From NCBI GenBank assembly GCA_025716855.1, contig JAIXMQ010000024.1:1-64000 (forward strand): a stretch of DNA of 64,000 nucleotides. The letters run 5' to 3'. This document shows, piece after piece, positions 12,464 to 26,007 of the stretch. Position 1 is the first letter of the stretch, and every line of letters starts with the position of its first letter. A model generated the notes under the pieces. That model was not told the DNA's origin, ran no database searches, and saw only the letters and a list, made by a program, of their open reading frames with translations. The translations under genes were made by a program, and so were the position numbers. Source of the DNA: Pilaira anomala (lineage: Eukaryota; Mucoromycota; Mucoromycetes; Mucorales; Mucoraceae).

Positions 12464-13747
12464 GGGCGACAGAAGAAAAAAAAAAAAAAAAAGAGAGAGA
12501 GAGAGAGAGAGCGACAACTTCATGTTTTTTTGTTTTTTTGTTTTTTTTTCCTGTGCCTCAAACGAACGGAGCGGAGAGGATATCTGGAACAATTAAGAAT
12601 AAAAAAACACGTTAATATACTTTATATGACTAACATTTTCAATATTGATAGTACATACTCCGTTGTCGCAAGCAACTATATTATGATATCTCTTTTGAGT
12701 ACGGAAGGCACCGAAAAGGAAAGACAAAAGGAAGGGAAGGGGAAGAAAGAAAAAGGAAGGAACGAAAAGATCAATCTATGATTTTAAAAAAATTTAGTCT
12801 TGTCTTTTTTTTTTTTTTTTTGGATGTACCTAGAAAATTTTGCTATAGAATTTTACCTTTTTCAAACATTTTTTTTTTCTTGCCAATTATCCTTCTCAGG
12901 CCTAGCGACGGTAACCACAGGAGAGAGAGAAGAGCCAGTTTTTTAAAATCTGCTTCTTCACACAGTAAGGTTAGGTGGTTCAACGTTTTTTTTTTTTTTT
13001 TGTTTTAAAAAAAAAGAAAGGCGCGTTTAAGGTCACCTTTTTTTTTTAACGCACAGTTTTATTTATCGGTTATTATTGTTTTGCAGTTGGAACAAAAACT
13101 TTTTTCTTTTTCACTTTGCTGGTGGTTTATTAAAGCAAAGAGAAAAACCAAATACTTGTTATAAAAGCTCTATTATATTTTATAGATAATGTTAAATTTG
13201 CATCTATCTTTTAAATGTATATATTACTTTTTGAACCATACCTTATTGATCAATTTTTGAATCTGTATGTGGAGTAAATAAATTTAGTAATCGAAGTGTA
13301 TAATACTATATCAAGAAAAATAGAACAAAAATTTTGTTTAATGTTTTCTTTCTGATTTTATCATTGTTTCAGAGGGTCTTACGTAAGGTTAAGGGGAAAA
13401 AAAGGTTAAGGAAAAGAGGAAAAAAACCACCTTGAATAAAAATAAGTAACTTATAATAAAAATTGATAACAAAAAAAAAAGTGACTGGCCTCTGAATCAA
13501 AATGATGGGAGAAGATAGAAAAGCGGGGGTTTTGTTGCAATTCTTACATTGCAGTAACATCAAATCTCAACATATCATAGGCTTTTTTAAGAAAGCCATA
13601 TCCTTTTCTCTTTAAAAAGTTTCTAGTTAAACTGAAAAAATATCTTTTTCAACAGTTTGTACATAACATTTAAGCTTTTATTTTATTCTCCTGATCATCT
13701 TGTTAGCGCCAAATGTACTTCTTCTAATTATAGTGATAACAAACAGC

Positions 13748-13782
<35 letters not shown>

Positions 13783-15249
13783 ATCTTTTGCCGAATCACG
13801 AAACTTTTTTTAATTTTGATTTACGGTTTCTTGTATAATTGTATTATAAAATAAATATAATACGTGAGATAAATGAAAATTATCCTGAAAAAGTCAAGCC
13901 TTATTTTTTTTAGGGTATTTTAAGTTGTCCTCCGAAAAATGATCGGTCTGTCCCTTAAAATGTTTGACGCTTTGTTATTGTAAAAAAAAATTGATCCCTG
14001 ATATCTACAATGTTATTTCAAACCTTGTATTTAATACTATATTTTTATTTCCATAACCACACCGAGAAAAAAACGACCTTGTGAATTTAAGAAGTAATGT
14101 CTTGTAGCTATCAGAATATATTTTTTTAATACATGTAAGGCATACTTTTAGTGTCTCTTTTTCTTTTGCTATTCGTGAATGATTGTTTGTATAATTTCAT
14201 GTTTTTCCCCCTTTTTTTTATAAAAAAACGAAAGACTGTTTCACAGAAATATGTTGTATATGTTGTTTTTTTTTCTCCATTCTCGGCCCACAAAAAAATA
14301 AATTAGGTCACTCATTTGGAAATGGGACAACTAATAAAATAAATAGGACATTTATATTCGCTATGTCGCTTGGCATGAAGGCTGTAGGAGGGTCCTGTTT
14401 TAGCTTACTCTTTTAGTGAGCTGTTAGTATTCTTGAGCAATCAATCAATAATTATATATATAAAAAAAGGATTAGTTAGAGAGATAAAAGCCCTCCTTTC
14501 AAATTATCAGCTGTAGAAAAAATGTTACCATGTCCAAGAAGACCTTTAGGAATTGATATCTAACTACATCATTATTTCAAAAGATATTTTGCAATGTAAA
14601 CAATCAAGTAGCTTTAAACAAGTGTGTCTTTTATCAAATATATTTTCTTGTCAATTTTATTACATCATGTAGGTCTGGTAAATTGCATAATTTTCATCAA
14701 TATTTATCGAATTCTATAAAAAATTGCTCATAACTACAACATGTAAGCAGTGAATGTTGTATAATAGACAGAGAATACCTTGATTTCCTTGAAACCAAAA
14801 TCAGGTACATATTTATATTTTTATTATATAAGCAATGAGCCTGCAATTGAAAGTGAACAAGAATGACATGTACTTTTAAAATAAACTCGTTTACTTAATA
14901 AATTATAAAACTTAGCTTCCATTTGTTCATTTGATATAGGTTGATTCGCTAGAGATTGCTTTTTCATATATCGGGCAATGCAAATATTAAAATTTTTCAC
15001 AGCTTGTTGATACTCGTACGAACATGTTTATATAGTTAATCAAAGTAGTTATATATCTTAGAGTGGGGAAATGTGCAAAAGATTTTCTTTCACTTATTTT
15101 CTTTACATAACACACCTTCCATTCATTGAATAAATAAATAAAAAAGGTCTAGTAAGCGATACGACACAAAATATATTCTTTTGATACCAAATATGTTACT
15201 TTAAGAACAAATATAATATGTATAAATGTACATTTCTATACAAAAACAT
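11857..15249. other. Large gene-free interval with low-complexity tracts
   Basis: About 3.4 kb with no convincing gene on either strand. It holds a less AT-rich, C/A-biased patch (about 12000-12420), an A run of about 40 nt near 12422-12462, a GA repeat near 12494-12512, several T runs of 10-18 nt, and an A run near 13750-13779. Short open frames here are low-complexity and lack homology that I can recognise. It separates the 3' ends of LysRS (+) and the S9 peptidase (-). Confidence 0.55.
12422..12512. repeat. Poly-A tract and (GA)n repeat
   Basis: A nearly uninterrupted A run of about 40 nt, a short GGGCGAC spacer, another A run, then GA dinucleotides. A strongly purine-only strand of about 90 nt. 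Confidence 0.85.
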
Positions 15250-17294
15250 TTATTTAGAAAAATTAAAGATTTCGACACCTTCAATGCCTTCAACAGAGAA
15301 ACCAAAAATTTGACCATAGAACCATTGTTCTAATTCTGCAGTTCTTTTAATGTTTTCGGCACGACGGAAACCATGTGCTTCACCTTCATAAAGAACATAA
15401 GCAACTGGTACACCCTTCTTCTTAAGTGTGTTCACCATTACCTCAGATTGAGAGGGGGGTACAACTTTATCTTCGGAACCTTGGAAAAAGATGACAGGAC
15501 ATTCGATTTTATCAGCACTGTTGATAGGAGAACGTTCTTCATAAATGGCCTCATCCTTAGGATACTCGCCAATCAAGTTATCAGGATATCTAGATTCGAA
15601 TTTATGTGTTTCTTTAGCCAATAAAGTGATATCTGAAACACCGTAAAGACAACAACCAGCCTTAAATACTTTACGGAAAGCGACAGACGCTAATGTGGTG
15701 AAACCACCAGCACTTCCACCTTCAATTGTTAACTTTTCCTTATCAACCAAACCTTGATCGGCCAAGTAGAGGGCAGCATTGCAACAATCGTCCACATCTA
15801 CAATACCCCAATTCTTTTGTAAACGATTACGATATTCACGACCATAACCAGTGCTGCCACCATAATTTACATCAGCAATAGCAAAACCACGAGTAGTCCA
15901 GTATTGAATGCTACGGCTATAATTGTTATGTGTTTGAGCAGTAGGTCCACCATGGGAAAGAACACGTAATGGAGGTAGTCCTTCACCCTTATAGTCGGGA
16001 TTCTTGGGCTCATAGAAATAGCAGTATGCAGTCTTACCATTTGTAGTAGGGAATTCAATTTCTCTACCAACAGTGATGAATTCAGGCTCTAAACGAGTAG
16101 CAGGGGACTTTTGATGTACATGAACAACTACTTGCTTGTTAATGTTATAAGCAATTACTTCAGTAGGCTCTGTAGGAGATGCCATGTTGGCAATTACTAC
16201 TTCTTCACCTTGTTCGTTAACGTAAGTACGAATATCTGAGAATAACTCATAAGAAGAATTCAAGTCTGTCAAAGACTTTGCCTTCTTGTCTAAGATAGCT
16301 AAAGAGTTCTTGTTGATAACAACAAGTTGGTCAACATTAGATTGCAGAGGTTTATATTCAGAATCATTGAATCTCCAAGCAGGACCAATAAACTCTTGTT
16401 TGAGTGGTTCAGCTAATAAAAGTTCAACCGAGCTACCATCGTATTGATACAAATTCCAAAATCCAGAACGGTCAGATGCAAAATAAAGGGTATTATCAAC
16501 ACCAAATTCAGGTTGCTAGTAAAAAAGACAAAAATAAGTTCTTCATTCGTATATCATATAAAAAATTACATTTGAAAAAAAAAATAACTTACAGCAATGC
16601 TTTCATTAATCTTGTCACCAGCAACGCAGACCAAATTCTCCAATTCAATTAATCCTGTAGACTCATCAAAAGAAGCCTTTGCGTGATAAAGTTTGGTATA
16701 ATCCCAAGGCATATTAGGATGAACCCAGCTAACAAAAGTCAAATGGTTATCCTTAGAAAGACGAGGCGCCATATAAAAGTCTTGGCCTTCTGCAATAACT
16801 TGTTCCTTTCCAGTTTTCAGGTCAATAGAGACAAGTACGTTGATCACGTCCTTGGGTTCCTCATTTTCGAAATGTTGTTCTCTTACACAGATGAGGAATC
16901 GGTTGTTTGCGTCAAAAGTGAAATCGGCATAACGGAATAATGTATCGGCTTGGGTTAAAGGGGTAATCTTACCCTCGGTGTCGATGGTATAGAGTCGAGT
17001 GTCTTTGTTATTAGAAAATACAACAAGACCGTTAGATACCTTGAAAGCACCACGCCCGTACTCATGAACACGTGTTAAGCAATTATATTCTAAAGGTAAA
17101 AGTGCTTTGGGGGGAATGCTCGTGTCATTGAGTTTCTGTTGAAAAATTTGACCTCGACCTTGCTCTTGAGAGATGGCTTGAGTCCAATAAACATAGTCAC
17201 CGTCAATGCAAGTGTCAGTGGCTATAGCACCAGCTGATAAAGAGTCAGCAGTAATAGGTGAAGGCCAGGCACCGAAAGGTTTAACTTGAACCAT
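15250..17294 (-). CDS. S9 (prolyl oligopeptidase-family) serine peptidase
   Basis: Predicted dipeptidyl/acylaminoacyl-type peptidase. Two exons, 16593-17294 and 15250-16515, join to 655 residues. The N-terminal part (about 1-370) is a beta-propeller-like region. The C-terminal alpha/beta-hydrolase has an oxyanion-region HGGPT, nucleophile Ser in the GGSAGGF elbow, an Asp in FFQGSEDKVVPPSQS and a His in YEGEAHGFR, so the triad is complete. No signal peptide is seen, suggesting a cytosolic enzyme. Subfamily S9C (acylaminoacyl-peptidase-like) fits best; dipeptidyl-peptidase-like substrates cannot be excluded. Its start codon faces a 1.6-kb interval shared with INO80. Confidence 0.9.
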
Positions 17295-18887
17295 TTTTTA
17301 TTTGAAAGCGTATCGAGTTATAAAAAGAAAAAAAAACCGAAAATTCCTTTTTTTTTATTTGTAAAAGCGGTTTTGTAACTGAAAATAGAAATTCATGTTT
17401 CCACGTAGCTACTATTTCTCACGTCGTTGGTTCATGAGCTGTAGTAGTTATCCGTCATTATGCATTTGTGTGTGTGCGAACATTACACGATATGTATACT
17501 TTAGTTTTTTCTTTTTGGATATCGATAATGGCTTAATACAGAAAAGTAATGAATAGTTGACAAGATTTAGTTTTTGTATTAAAAAAAAAGAGTCTCTAAT
17601 GTTTTCATCTGTTCTTATTATGTATAAAACAGACTCCTCAAAATTTGATACACACTCTTCGAAAGTTTCGATGCTACTTTTGGTTATTTTTTCTATATTT
17701 GAAAACCTAAGCCACTGCGATAGAATTGTAATAGTTACTTTTAAATAGACATATGGCGCTACCGAGAGTAGAAATATTAATACATAGTAGTTGTTAGAAT
17801 GTCTGGCTATCAGGACAAAGCAAGAGCTGGATATAAGATTTACCTTTTTTTTTAAGACGTACATAAATCTAGCGCTAATGCTTGTAATTGGGCATATACC
17901 TAGAACCAAATGTTTATACTGATTTTTAACTTAGATTATTATCAACACTTTTAATTGGTATGTAGTCCAATCAATTAGAGATACTAACTTTTGCTGAACT
18001 TGTTTTTTAAAAGAATACAAAAGGGATCACAGGGATTAAGAAAAATGAGAAAGCGTAATAAAAAAGGTCACACACATAAATCTACATGAAAACCATGTTA
18101 CGCGATTTCTTTTTCTTTTTTCAATATTTGTCTACCTGCTCGCGTCTTAAGTAGCTCTTTGTCTTATGATTGCTCATAATTAAACCACTTTAAGCACCTT
18201 CCTAAACCTCGCTCTCGGTATCTATCCATGCATTGAAGATTCCGAGGATTTTTATTTACGCGAAAAAAGTATAACTTACCCAATGAAGTGCCCTTGTAGT
18301 GATTTATTTTTTATAGCTTCTAGTTACAATATGATAGTCTTTGTGATTATTTAAGATACCTTATTTTCATTAATTCGTAATTACCTACCTGGCACTGTAT
18401 GCAATTTACAGTAGCTATGTAAAATTTTGTGTGAAATACTACATATTGCTTTTAAAAGTACAAAACTAGATTAGAAAAAAAATACGTATATTAGGTGCTT
18501 TACATAATGCCACTTCATTTTGTGATACACTTTTATTTTAAAAACGATCGTCATAATAGCTCTAACGCTCTTCAATAATAGAAGCCAAACGGAACACGCC
18601 AGTAGCATGAAGTACAGGCGTAAAGTACCAGTGTGACAATGACGATAAAGTTGTATGAATATAAACATTTTTTAGGGCGTTTTTTTTTTTTTTATCTTGG
18701 AAAATCCGTTGTGATTTTTTTTTTTTGAATTATACACAACAATGTGTGTTGTTGGGACTTGAAATAAAAGGCGTGCTTTCAACTAAAAAAAATAAAAGAA
18801 GCTCCTACAATAATAAAAATACTATTTTTTTTTATTTTTTTATTTTTTTTTTTTCATCTAAAGAATTTTTTAAAAGAAGTTGTATGA
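17295..18887. other. Intergenic interval between divergent S9 peptidase and INO80
   Basis: About 1.6 kb of AT-rich DNA between two divergent start codons. It presumably carries both promoters. T-rich stretches precede the INO80 start (18825-18854). No RNA gene or further coding region was recognised. Confidence 0.45.
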
Positions 18888-21800
18888 ATGGCGTTTGATC
18901 AACCTAATCGACCACCCCCTCCACCACCTTCACAGGTACAACCAACACCACAAACACATTCAGAAGAATGGGAATATAATAGATATAACCCCGGACCTTA
19001 TTCTTCTTATACTGCACCTCCAGTTCAACCACCACCTCCACCTCCACCTGTTCGTGATAGTTATACTTATCCTTCCTCATCCACTTCTTGGGAGCAAGTA
19101 TGTGTTCTTATCTATTTAAATATATAGATATATACATGTATATGATAAAGTATATATATTAAACATTTTTCTTTTGATGATAGAATCATTATCCACCCAC
19201 CTATCAACAACAACATCCTGCGTATGATCCAATTCGTAGTAGCATCGTAAGATTTTTGAAAATAATGACGTGTATGAATTTTTTTTTTTTTAATAAATAA
19301 AAATATATAGGCATCCGAATCATTGACTCCACCTCAACAGGTAAAAATAAAATAAAATCAAAAAATCATTCAAACCCTAAATTTCCTTTTTATTTAGACG
19401 CAACAAGCTGTGATTTCACCCGTCATGTCTATATCCCAACTCTTATCAAACGATACAAATCAAGCAGTCTATTCACCTACTTTTCAACCATTTGAACCTA
19501 CACGTCAACACGGTATACAAAATCTTTTGAATAGTGATAATGAAGAAAAGTATCAGATGGCAGATTCAGATACGGATACAGAAGATATTCCTTTAATTAG
19601 GTCGCCTAAAGTATTGCATCAATATCATCAAAGTCAACATCATCATCATCCACAAGAAGAAGTCATTATTGATAATCGTGATCCTATTATTGTTACATCC
19701 AAGGTAACAAATATATATATCTACATCATCATCATGTCTTTGTTTATTCACTATATATATATTTTTTCTTATGTATATAGAGCCGTAAAAGTACATATAT
19801 ACATCAAACTAGCATGATAAAAATATCAAAGACTAACTTATCATTATTTTTTTTTAAAAAAAAATAGTCCAAGCGCCACCAAGTGATGAAAGTGATGATT
19901 CATCCATTGACGACTTAAGTGACTTGGAAACTCGTCCAAAGCAACAAGGTAAATCACTTGCTCAACGTACACGTGAGGAGCTTGTTTTTTCAGATGGAGA
20001 AGAAGAAGATGAAGTACTTTTAGCTCATCGAGAAGAGATGGTACAATTCATGATTGATGTCCATCGACGCCGAAAACGAGTGATTGAAGCTTACGAGAAA
20101 AAAGAAGCGGTAAAAAATACACATGCACACACACAATTTTCCTGCTTTACTTTTTACATACTCACCTTAATCCAATTTTATAGAGCCGTCATTTAAAGAT
20201 GAAGGAAAGGATTGAAGAAATGTACGAAAAGAGATATGGAACACGTATGCCAAAAAGCGAAGTATTTAAACGTAAACCCAAAAAGACACTTAGAAAATAC
20301 AAGTATGATGAATCGAGTGATGAATTAGGTATACCAGTTCAACACGAAGAAATTGTGGGCGGTATAGAAGATGAAAGACGCAAGATTTGGTTAACGATTG
20401 CACGTAAAGATATTCCACGTATGAATCGTATCTTATCTCGTGTACAAGCTACACGTTCAGGTAACTGTAAAAAAGTAGCTCAATATTGTCAAAAGGAAGT
20501 ACGTCGTGTTGTCACAAACGGTGGTCGAGCCAATCGAGATATGCAGAATAAAGCAAAGCGAGCCAGTAAAGAAATGCTATTATTCTGGAAAAAGAATGAA
20601 AAGGAAGAAAGAGAGTTACGTAAAAAGGCTGAAAAGGAAGCGCTTGATAAATTGAAACAAGAAGAAGAAAGAAGAGAGGCTCAAAGACAGGCACGTAAAT
20701 TGAATTTCTTGATCACTCAGACTGAACTCTATAGTCATTTCATCGGAAGAAAGATTAAACAAGATACGGCTGAGGATGAAGAGACGGCTGCTCCTGCTCC
20801 TTCTGGATTATCTACTCCTTTAGATCCAGTACCTTTATCAGATGAATTGGATGCTAATGCTGGTATCACTCATATTGGTCCAGTTGATTTTGATGAAGAA
20901 GATGAATCAGTCTTGAAAGAACAAGCTAGATTAAGTGCTCAAAATGCATTAGCTAAGCAACGTGAACAGACGAGAGAATTCGATGAAGGTGCACGTGAAA
21001 GAAGATTGGCTGCTGGTGAAGATGAATCCAGTATGAATCAAATGGCTTTTGATGAAATGAATTTCCAAGAACCATCCAGTATGGGATCTGGTCCTGAAGT
21101 ATCTCAACCCAATATGCTCATGTGTCAACTCAAATCTTATCAACTCAAGGGTCTTAACTGGCTTGCTAATCTCTATGAACAGGGTATCAATGGTATCTTG
21201 GCAGATGAAATGGGTTTAGGTAAAACAGTTCAGTCCATCTCTTTATTAGCTTATCTTGCGGAAGTACATAATATCTGGGGTCCTTTCCTTGTGATCGCAC
21301 CTGCTTCTACACTTCATAATTGGCAACAAGAATTCGCAAAATTTGTGCCTCAATTTAGAGCATTACCTTATTGGGGTAATCCAAAGGATCGAAAGGTATT
21401 ACGTCAATTCTGGAACCGTAAACAATTATATGGACGTGATGCACCTTTTCACATTGTGATTACAAGTTATCAACTTGTCTTGACTGACGTGACTTACTTT
21501 CAAAGAGTGAAATGGCAATACATGATTTTAGATGAAGCTCAAGCGATTAAGAGTTCATCCAGTGCCAGATGGAAACAATTACTTGGATTTCATTGCCGTA
21601 ATCGATTATTATTAACAGGTACACCTATTCAAAACAGTATGCAAGAATTATGGGCATTACTTCATTTCATTATGCCTACATTATTTGATAGTCATGAAGA
21701 ATTCAGTGAATGGTTTTCAAAAGATATTGAAAGTCATGCAGAGAACCGTGGATCTTTGAATCAACACCAGTTACGTCGTTTACATATGATTTTGAAACCT

Positions 21801-23490
21801 TTCATGTTGAGAAGAATCAAGCGAAATGTACAACATGAATTAGGAGAGAAGATTGAAGTTGAAGTATTTTGTGAGCTCACGGCTAGACAAAAGGCGCTTT
21901 ATCGTGGATTGAAAGAAAAGATTTCGATTTCTGAATTGTTGGAAAAAGCAACATCTTTAGGCGATTTAGAGAATTTGGATAGTTTAATGAATTTAGTGAT
22001 GCAGTTCAGAAAGGTCTGTAATCATCCTGAATTGTTTGAACGTGCTGATGTCAAATCGCCCATGTCATTTTGTCAGTTTAGTCAGACTGGTTCTTTATCA
22101 AAAGAACAATCTCTTTATTGTCCATATTCAACTACAAGTCATATCAAGTATCGTATACCAAAGAAATTGTATCGAAATGGTGGTTTATTAAATGTGGTTG
22201 GTCCAGAATCAAATGCGGGATGGGACACAATGTATCTTGATAACTTGTTAAATATTTGGAATACCCAACATATCTATGAGTCTGAATTTTCCAGCGAGCG
22301 AGGTAAATGCCTTTTTTTTTTGCATGATTTTTTATTTTTGTTAACTTTTAAAACTTTAGATTCTGCATTTTCTTTCTTAAGGTTCACAGATATGGCGCCT
22401 CATGAAGCAAGTTATTTGTTTAAAGCAACACTTTTGGAGAAATGGTTAGATCATTTATCTAAACGAGATATAAGATCTCGAAGAATTATGTATAAAGACG
22501 AACCATCAACAGCTATCAATACATCTGCATTATTCTTGATTCGTGAAACTAATACAGTGACTAACCCATTAATCATCACACCCGGTACACCACTTTGGGA
22601 ACTTACACATGTTACCGACAACTACGTACACGAGACACGGGTCTATGGTCAATGTTATTTCCCTGCTGTAACTGCGGCACCAGTTGACATAATCTGTGAA
22701 GATGCATCTTTTATCAAAGAAAAGCAATCCACTTTCTTCAACACCAACACACGTGCCTGTTTCTATGGAAATCCCGAGTACGATACCAAACCTGAAGAAC
22801 GAGCGGATCTTTCAGTGGTAGTTCGCAAGACAGACCAAGGAGTGATGACTGTTCCCTCATCAGGCTACGGCTACTCTATGATGAAAGTACCTAGTATGAA
22901 GGACTTGATCCTAGACTCTGGTAAATTGGCAACGATGGATAAACTATTAGAAAGATTGAAATCGGAAGGTCATCGATGTTTGATTTATTTCCAGATGACC
23001 AAGATGATTGATTTATTTGAAGAATATATTGCTTATAAACAATATAGATATCTTCGATTAGATGGGTCTAGTAAGATTTCAGATCGTCGTGATATGGTAC
23101 AGGATTGGCAGACACGACCTGAGATATTCATCTTTTTGTTATCGACGCGTGCAGGTGGTCTTGGTATTAATTTAACGGCGGCAGATACAGTTATCTTTTA
23201 CGATAGTGATTGGAATCCAACTGTAGATCAACAAGCTATGGATCGTGCACATCGTCTTGGACAAACGAAACAAGTGACGGTATATCGTTTGATTACAAAG
23301 AATACAATTGAAGAACGTATTCTTCAGAGAGCTAAACAGAAGGATGAAATTCAAAAGGTGGTTATTTCCGGTGGAGAGTTTAAATCAGTTGATTTCAAAC
23401 CAAGAGAAATTGTATCTCTTCTTTTAGATGATGAAGGTTTGTTTTTATTTTTATTTTTAACGACTTTATTTGTCTCTGTATTCACACATA

Positions 23491-23522
<32 letters not shown>

Positions 23523-23813
23523 GTAGAACTTGATGATAAGTTACAGATGCAATTAAAGAAAAAGGCGGAAGAAGAAGAACAAAAGAAACAAGTAAAACCA
23601 ACACCAGCAAAACGATCACGAAAGCAAGCACTAGTAGATAAAGAATCTACACCAGCCCTAAGTCCTTCGAATGTTGATAGGTTATTTAGTGCAGGTGAAG
23701 ATACTTTTAATAATACTACAGAGGATGAAACAAGTGGTCAATCTTCTCCTGCAAAGAAACAAAAGTTGACTCGTATTGGTAGGCCGAGAACCAATTTCTC
23801 TTTTACTGGATAG
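18888..23813 (+). CDS. INO80: INO80 chromatin-remodelling ATPase
   Basis: Catalytic Swi2/Snf2 subunit of the INO80 complex, which slides nucleosomes and exchanges H2A.Z in transcription and DNA repair. Nine exons: 18888-19097, 19184-19246, 19311-19340, 19398-19703, 19781-19790, 19868-20109, 20184-22302, 22360-23436 and 23527-23813; the product is 1,447 residues. Proline-rich N terminus; DBINO domain at about 355-475 (WLTIARKDIPRMNRIL); Walker A DEMGLGKT near 625; DEAQ box near 735; a long insertion between the two RecA lobes; helicase C-terminal motifs (STRAGGLGINL, QAMDRAHRLGQTKQV). WGNPKDRKVLRQFW and SAFSFLRF are INO80-specific. The 10-nt exon is required to keep frame. Introns at 22303-22359 and 23437-23526 are multiples of three and stop-free, so they could be mistaken for coding sequence. 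Confidence 0.95.
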
Positions 23814-24098
23814 TTATCTTTTCTTTCTCTCTCTTTCTCTTTTTTTATATACATAGTTTTAAAATAAACAATTGTCACTCTCTATTTTGTCAGGCCATTT
23901 ATTAAGGTGAATTCTTGGGCACCACAAAAAAAAAAAAAAAAAAAAAAAAGTAGAGTCGAATAGTTGAAATGATAATTTAGAAATATGAGATTATTTTATA
24001 TAAGTTTAAATAAAAAGATTTTTTTTTTATATTGGAAAAAAAACCAGAAAAAAAAAAGACCGATAATAATTTACAAGTGTGGGGAAAGGGGGGATAAT
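23814..24098. other. Convergent 3' region with poly-A tract
   Basis: Short interval between the INO80 stop and the CNT transporter stop on the opposite strand. It holds a CT-rich stretch, an AATAAA-like signal region (about 23860-23870) and an A run at about 23926-23949. No gene. Confidence 0.5.
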
Positions 24099-26007
24099 TT
24101 AAATGAGCATACCAGCAATAGCAGCGGAAACCCAAGTACTGAAAGCACCACAGATCATAGCAGACACAGCTAATTTTGCAATGTCACCAGCACGGTTAGG
24201 AGCTAAAGTACTCATGGTACCAATTTGCATACCTACACTACCCAAGTTGGCAAAACCACAAAGAGCATAGGTTGTAATCATGTAAGAACGATAAGTGAGA
24301 ACATCTTTAAAAGTACTTGCTAATTCTTGATAAGCAACGAATTCATTAGCCCAAATCTTGGTAGCTAATAAACGGCCGACAGTAACCAAATCTTTGTTAT
24401 CAACACCCATGAGCCATGCGACAGGAACAAAGATATAACCCGTGATTAATTGAAGTGTTAATTCTTCAATATATACAAAGTTACCTAACCAAGTCAAGAA
24501 AGCGTTGGCAGCATATAAAAGAGCAAGTAAAGAGATCAAATTAGCCAACATAGAGAGTGAAATGTTAAGACCAATAGCAGCACCGAAACCAGCGGCGTGA
24601 AGGGCATTAGCAGGCTTTTCATCACTAGGAGGTACAACAATTTCACGAGAGGTGACAGGTACGTCATCTTCAGGTACACGTAATTTAGAGACTGCAATAG
24701 CACAGGGAATAGACATGATACAGGAAGTTAAGAGTGCTTGAGCATCTACACCCATGGCAATATAACCATAAAGTACAGAACCAGAAATGGTAGCAAAACC
24801 AGAGCACAAGACTTGATGCATTTCAGAGTTAGTCAAATAGGGTAAGAAGGGCTTTACCAATAAGGCATTTTCACCTTGACCCAAGAAGGGAGAAGCGACA
24901 GCTACAACAGATTCAGCACCAGAGACTTGTAAAAGAGCAACAAAGAAGACGGCACATTTTTGAAGAAGCCATTGAAGGATACCATAGTAATATAAGATTT
25001 GAACGGTTGCAGCAAAGAAAATGAGAGTGGGGAATACAGTGACTGCAAACAAACCTGAATCAGCTACGACATCACCAAAGACAAATGCGGTACCATAATG
25101 TGCTTTGGAAAGGAAGGTTTGGGCAAATGAAGATAACCAGTTGAAGATATCACTACCAACAGATGTACGAAAAACGAAAAGAGCAAGTAAGAATTGAAGT
25201 AAGAGACTACTTAAGATTGTGTTCCAGTTTACTGCCTTTCGGTTGGTTGAAGTTGCATAGAGAACGGCCATGAAGACAAAGACACCAAATAAAGCAATCA
25301 AACGTCCGAGACGTGTAGAGTGTTCATTTTCTGGAAGACCAAAGATAGTACCGGCGATCACAGCAGTGACAAATACACCGTAAGCGATTGATCGAATGTG
25401 TTTGGGGAGACGCATAATGGGTGCACCAACGAATCGAACACAGATCATCCAAACTTTAGTGATATGATCAGAGGAGACATAGTCAAAGAATCTGTAACAG
25501 ACAAAAAAGCCATAACACAAACCCAAGATGAGGTTTTCTTGACTATATCCTTTAGGTACTTGAAGGGCAAGAGAAGCAGCTACAAAACCAGTCGCGATAA
25601 GGAATTGAAGAGCGCTAATAATTATAGAAGAAAAAAAAAAATAGGTTAGTAAGCAAAAAGTATTAAATATACCACTAGTATATATTTATATATACTATTT
25701 AAACTTACTGAAACCAAGGAAGATGTCTCATATAAAATAATTTGAACCAGGTAGTTTTCTTTACTTGTTCTTCTTCTTGTTCTTCCTTAATATCAGGATA
25801 AGTTTCAATCTTTTCATCTAGTCTTGAAGGGATATCGATGGCAGTAGCTAAACCCTTTTTAGCATCAGTGGGCTTCTTCTTGACATCAGAATGAGTTTCA
25901 AGAGTTTCAGTCAAGTTGGTATTTACACGATGCACCATGATATTCTCTTCATTAGGAGTAGCAGCAACGTTTAGGTTTTCACCTGTTGAAAGGTTATTAT
26001 TTGACAT
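24099..26007 (-). CDS. Concentrative nucleoside transporter (CNT / SLC28 family)
   Basis: Predicted cation-coupled nucleoside importer of the plasma membrane. Two exons, 25709-26007 and 24099-25614, join to 604 residues. The hydrophilic N terminus (about 100 residues, acidic) is followed by many hydrophobic segments. CNT hallmarks are SPFLGQGENALLVKPFLP, SGFATISGSVLYGY and the highly conserved CGFANLGSVGMQIGTMS near the C terminus. Yeast S. cerevisiae lacks this family, but it is known in other fungi. The start ATG at 26007 is immediately preceded on the coding strand by a T run of about 20 nt. Substrate preference and coupling ion (H+ or Na+) cannot be told from the sequence. Confidence 0.92.

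Noticed and set aside
12000..12781. Several open frames of 60-160 codons on both strands
   Set aside because: They run through poly-A, GA and C/A-biased tracts, give Lys- or Phe-homopolymer translations, overlap each other on opposite strands and have no recognised domain.
12896..12998. tRNA-like stretch (TAGCGACGGT ... GGTTCAACG followed by T run)
   Set aside because: It has weak A-box and B-box resemblance and a T run, but no acceptor stem or cloverleaf could be drawn.
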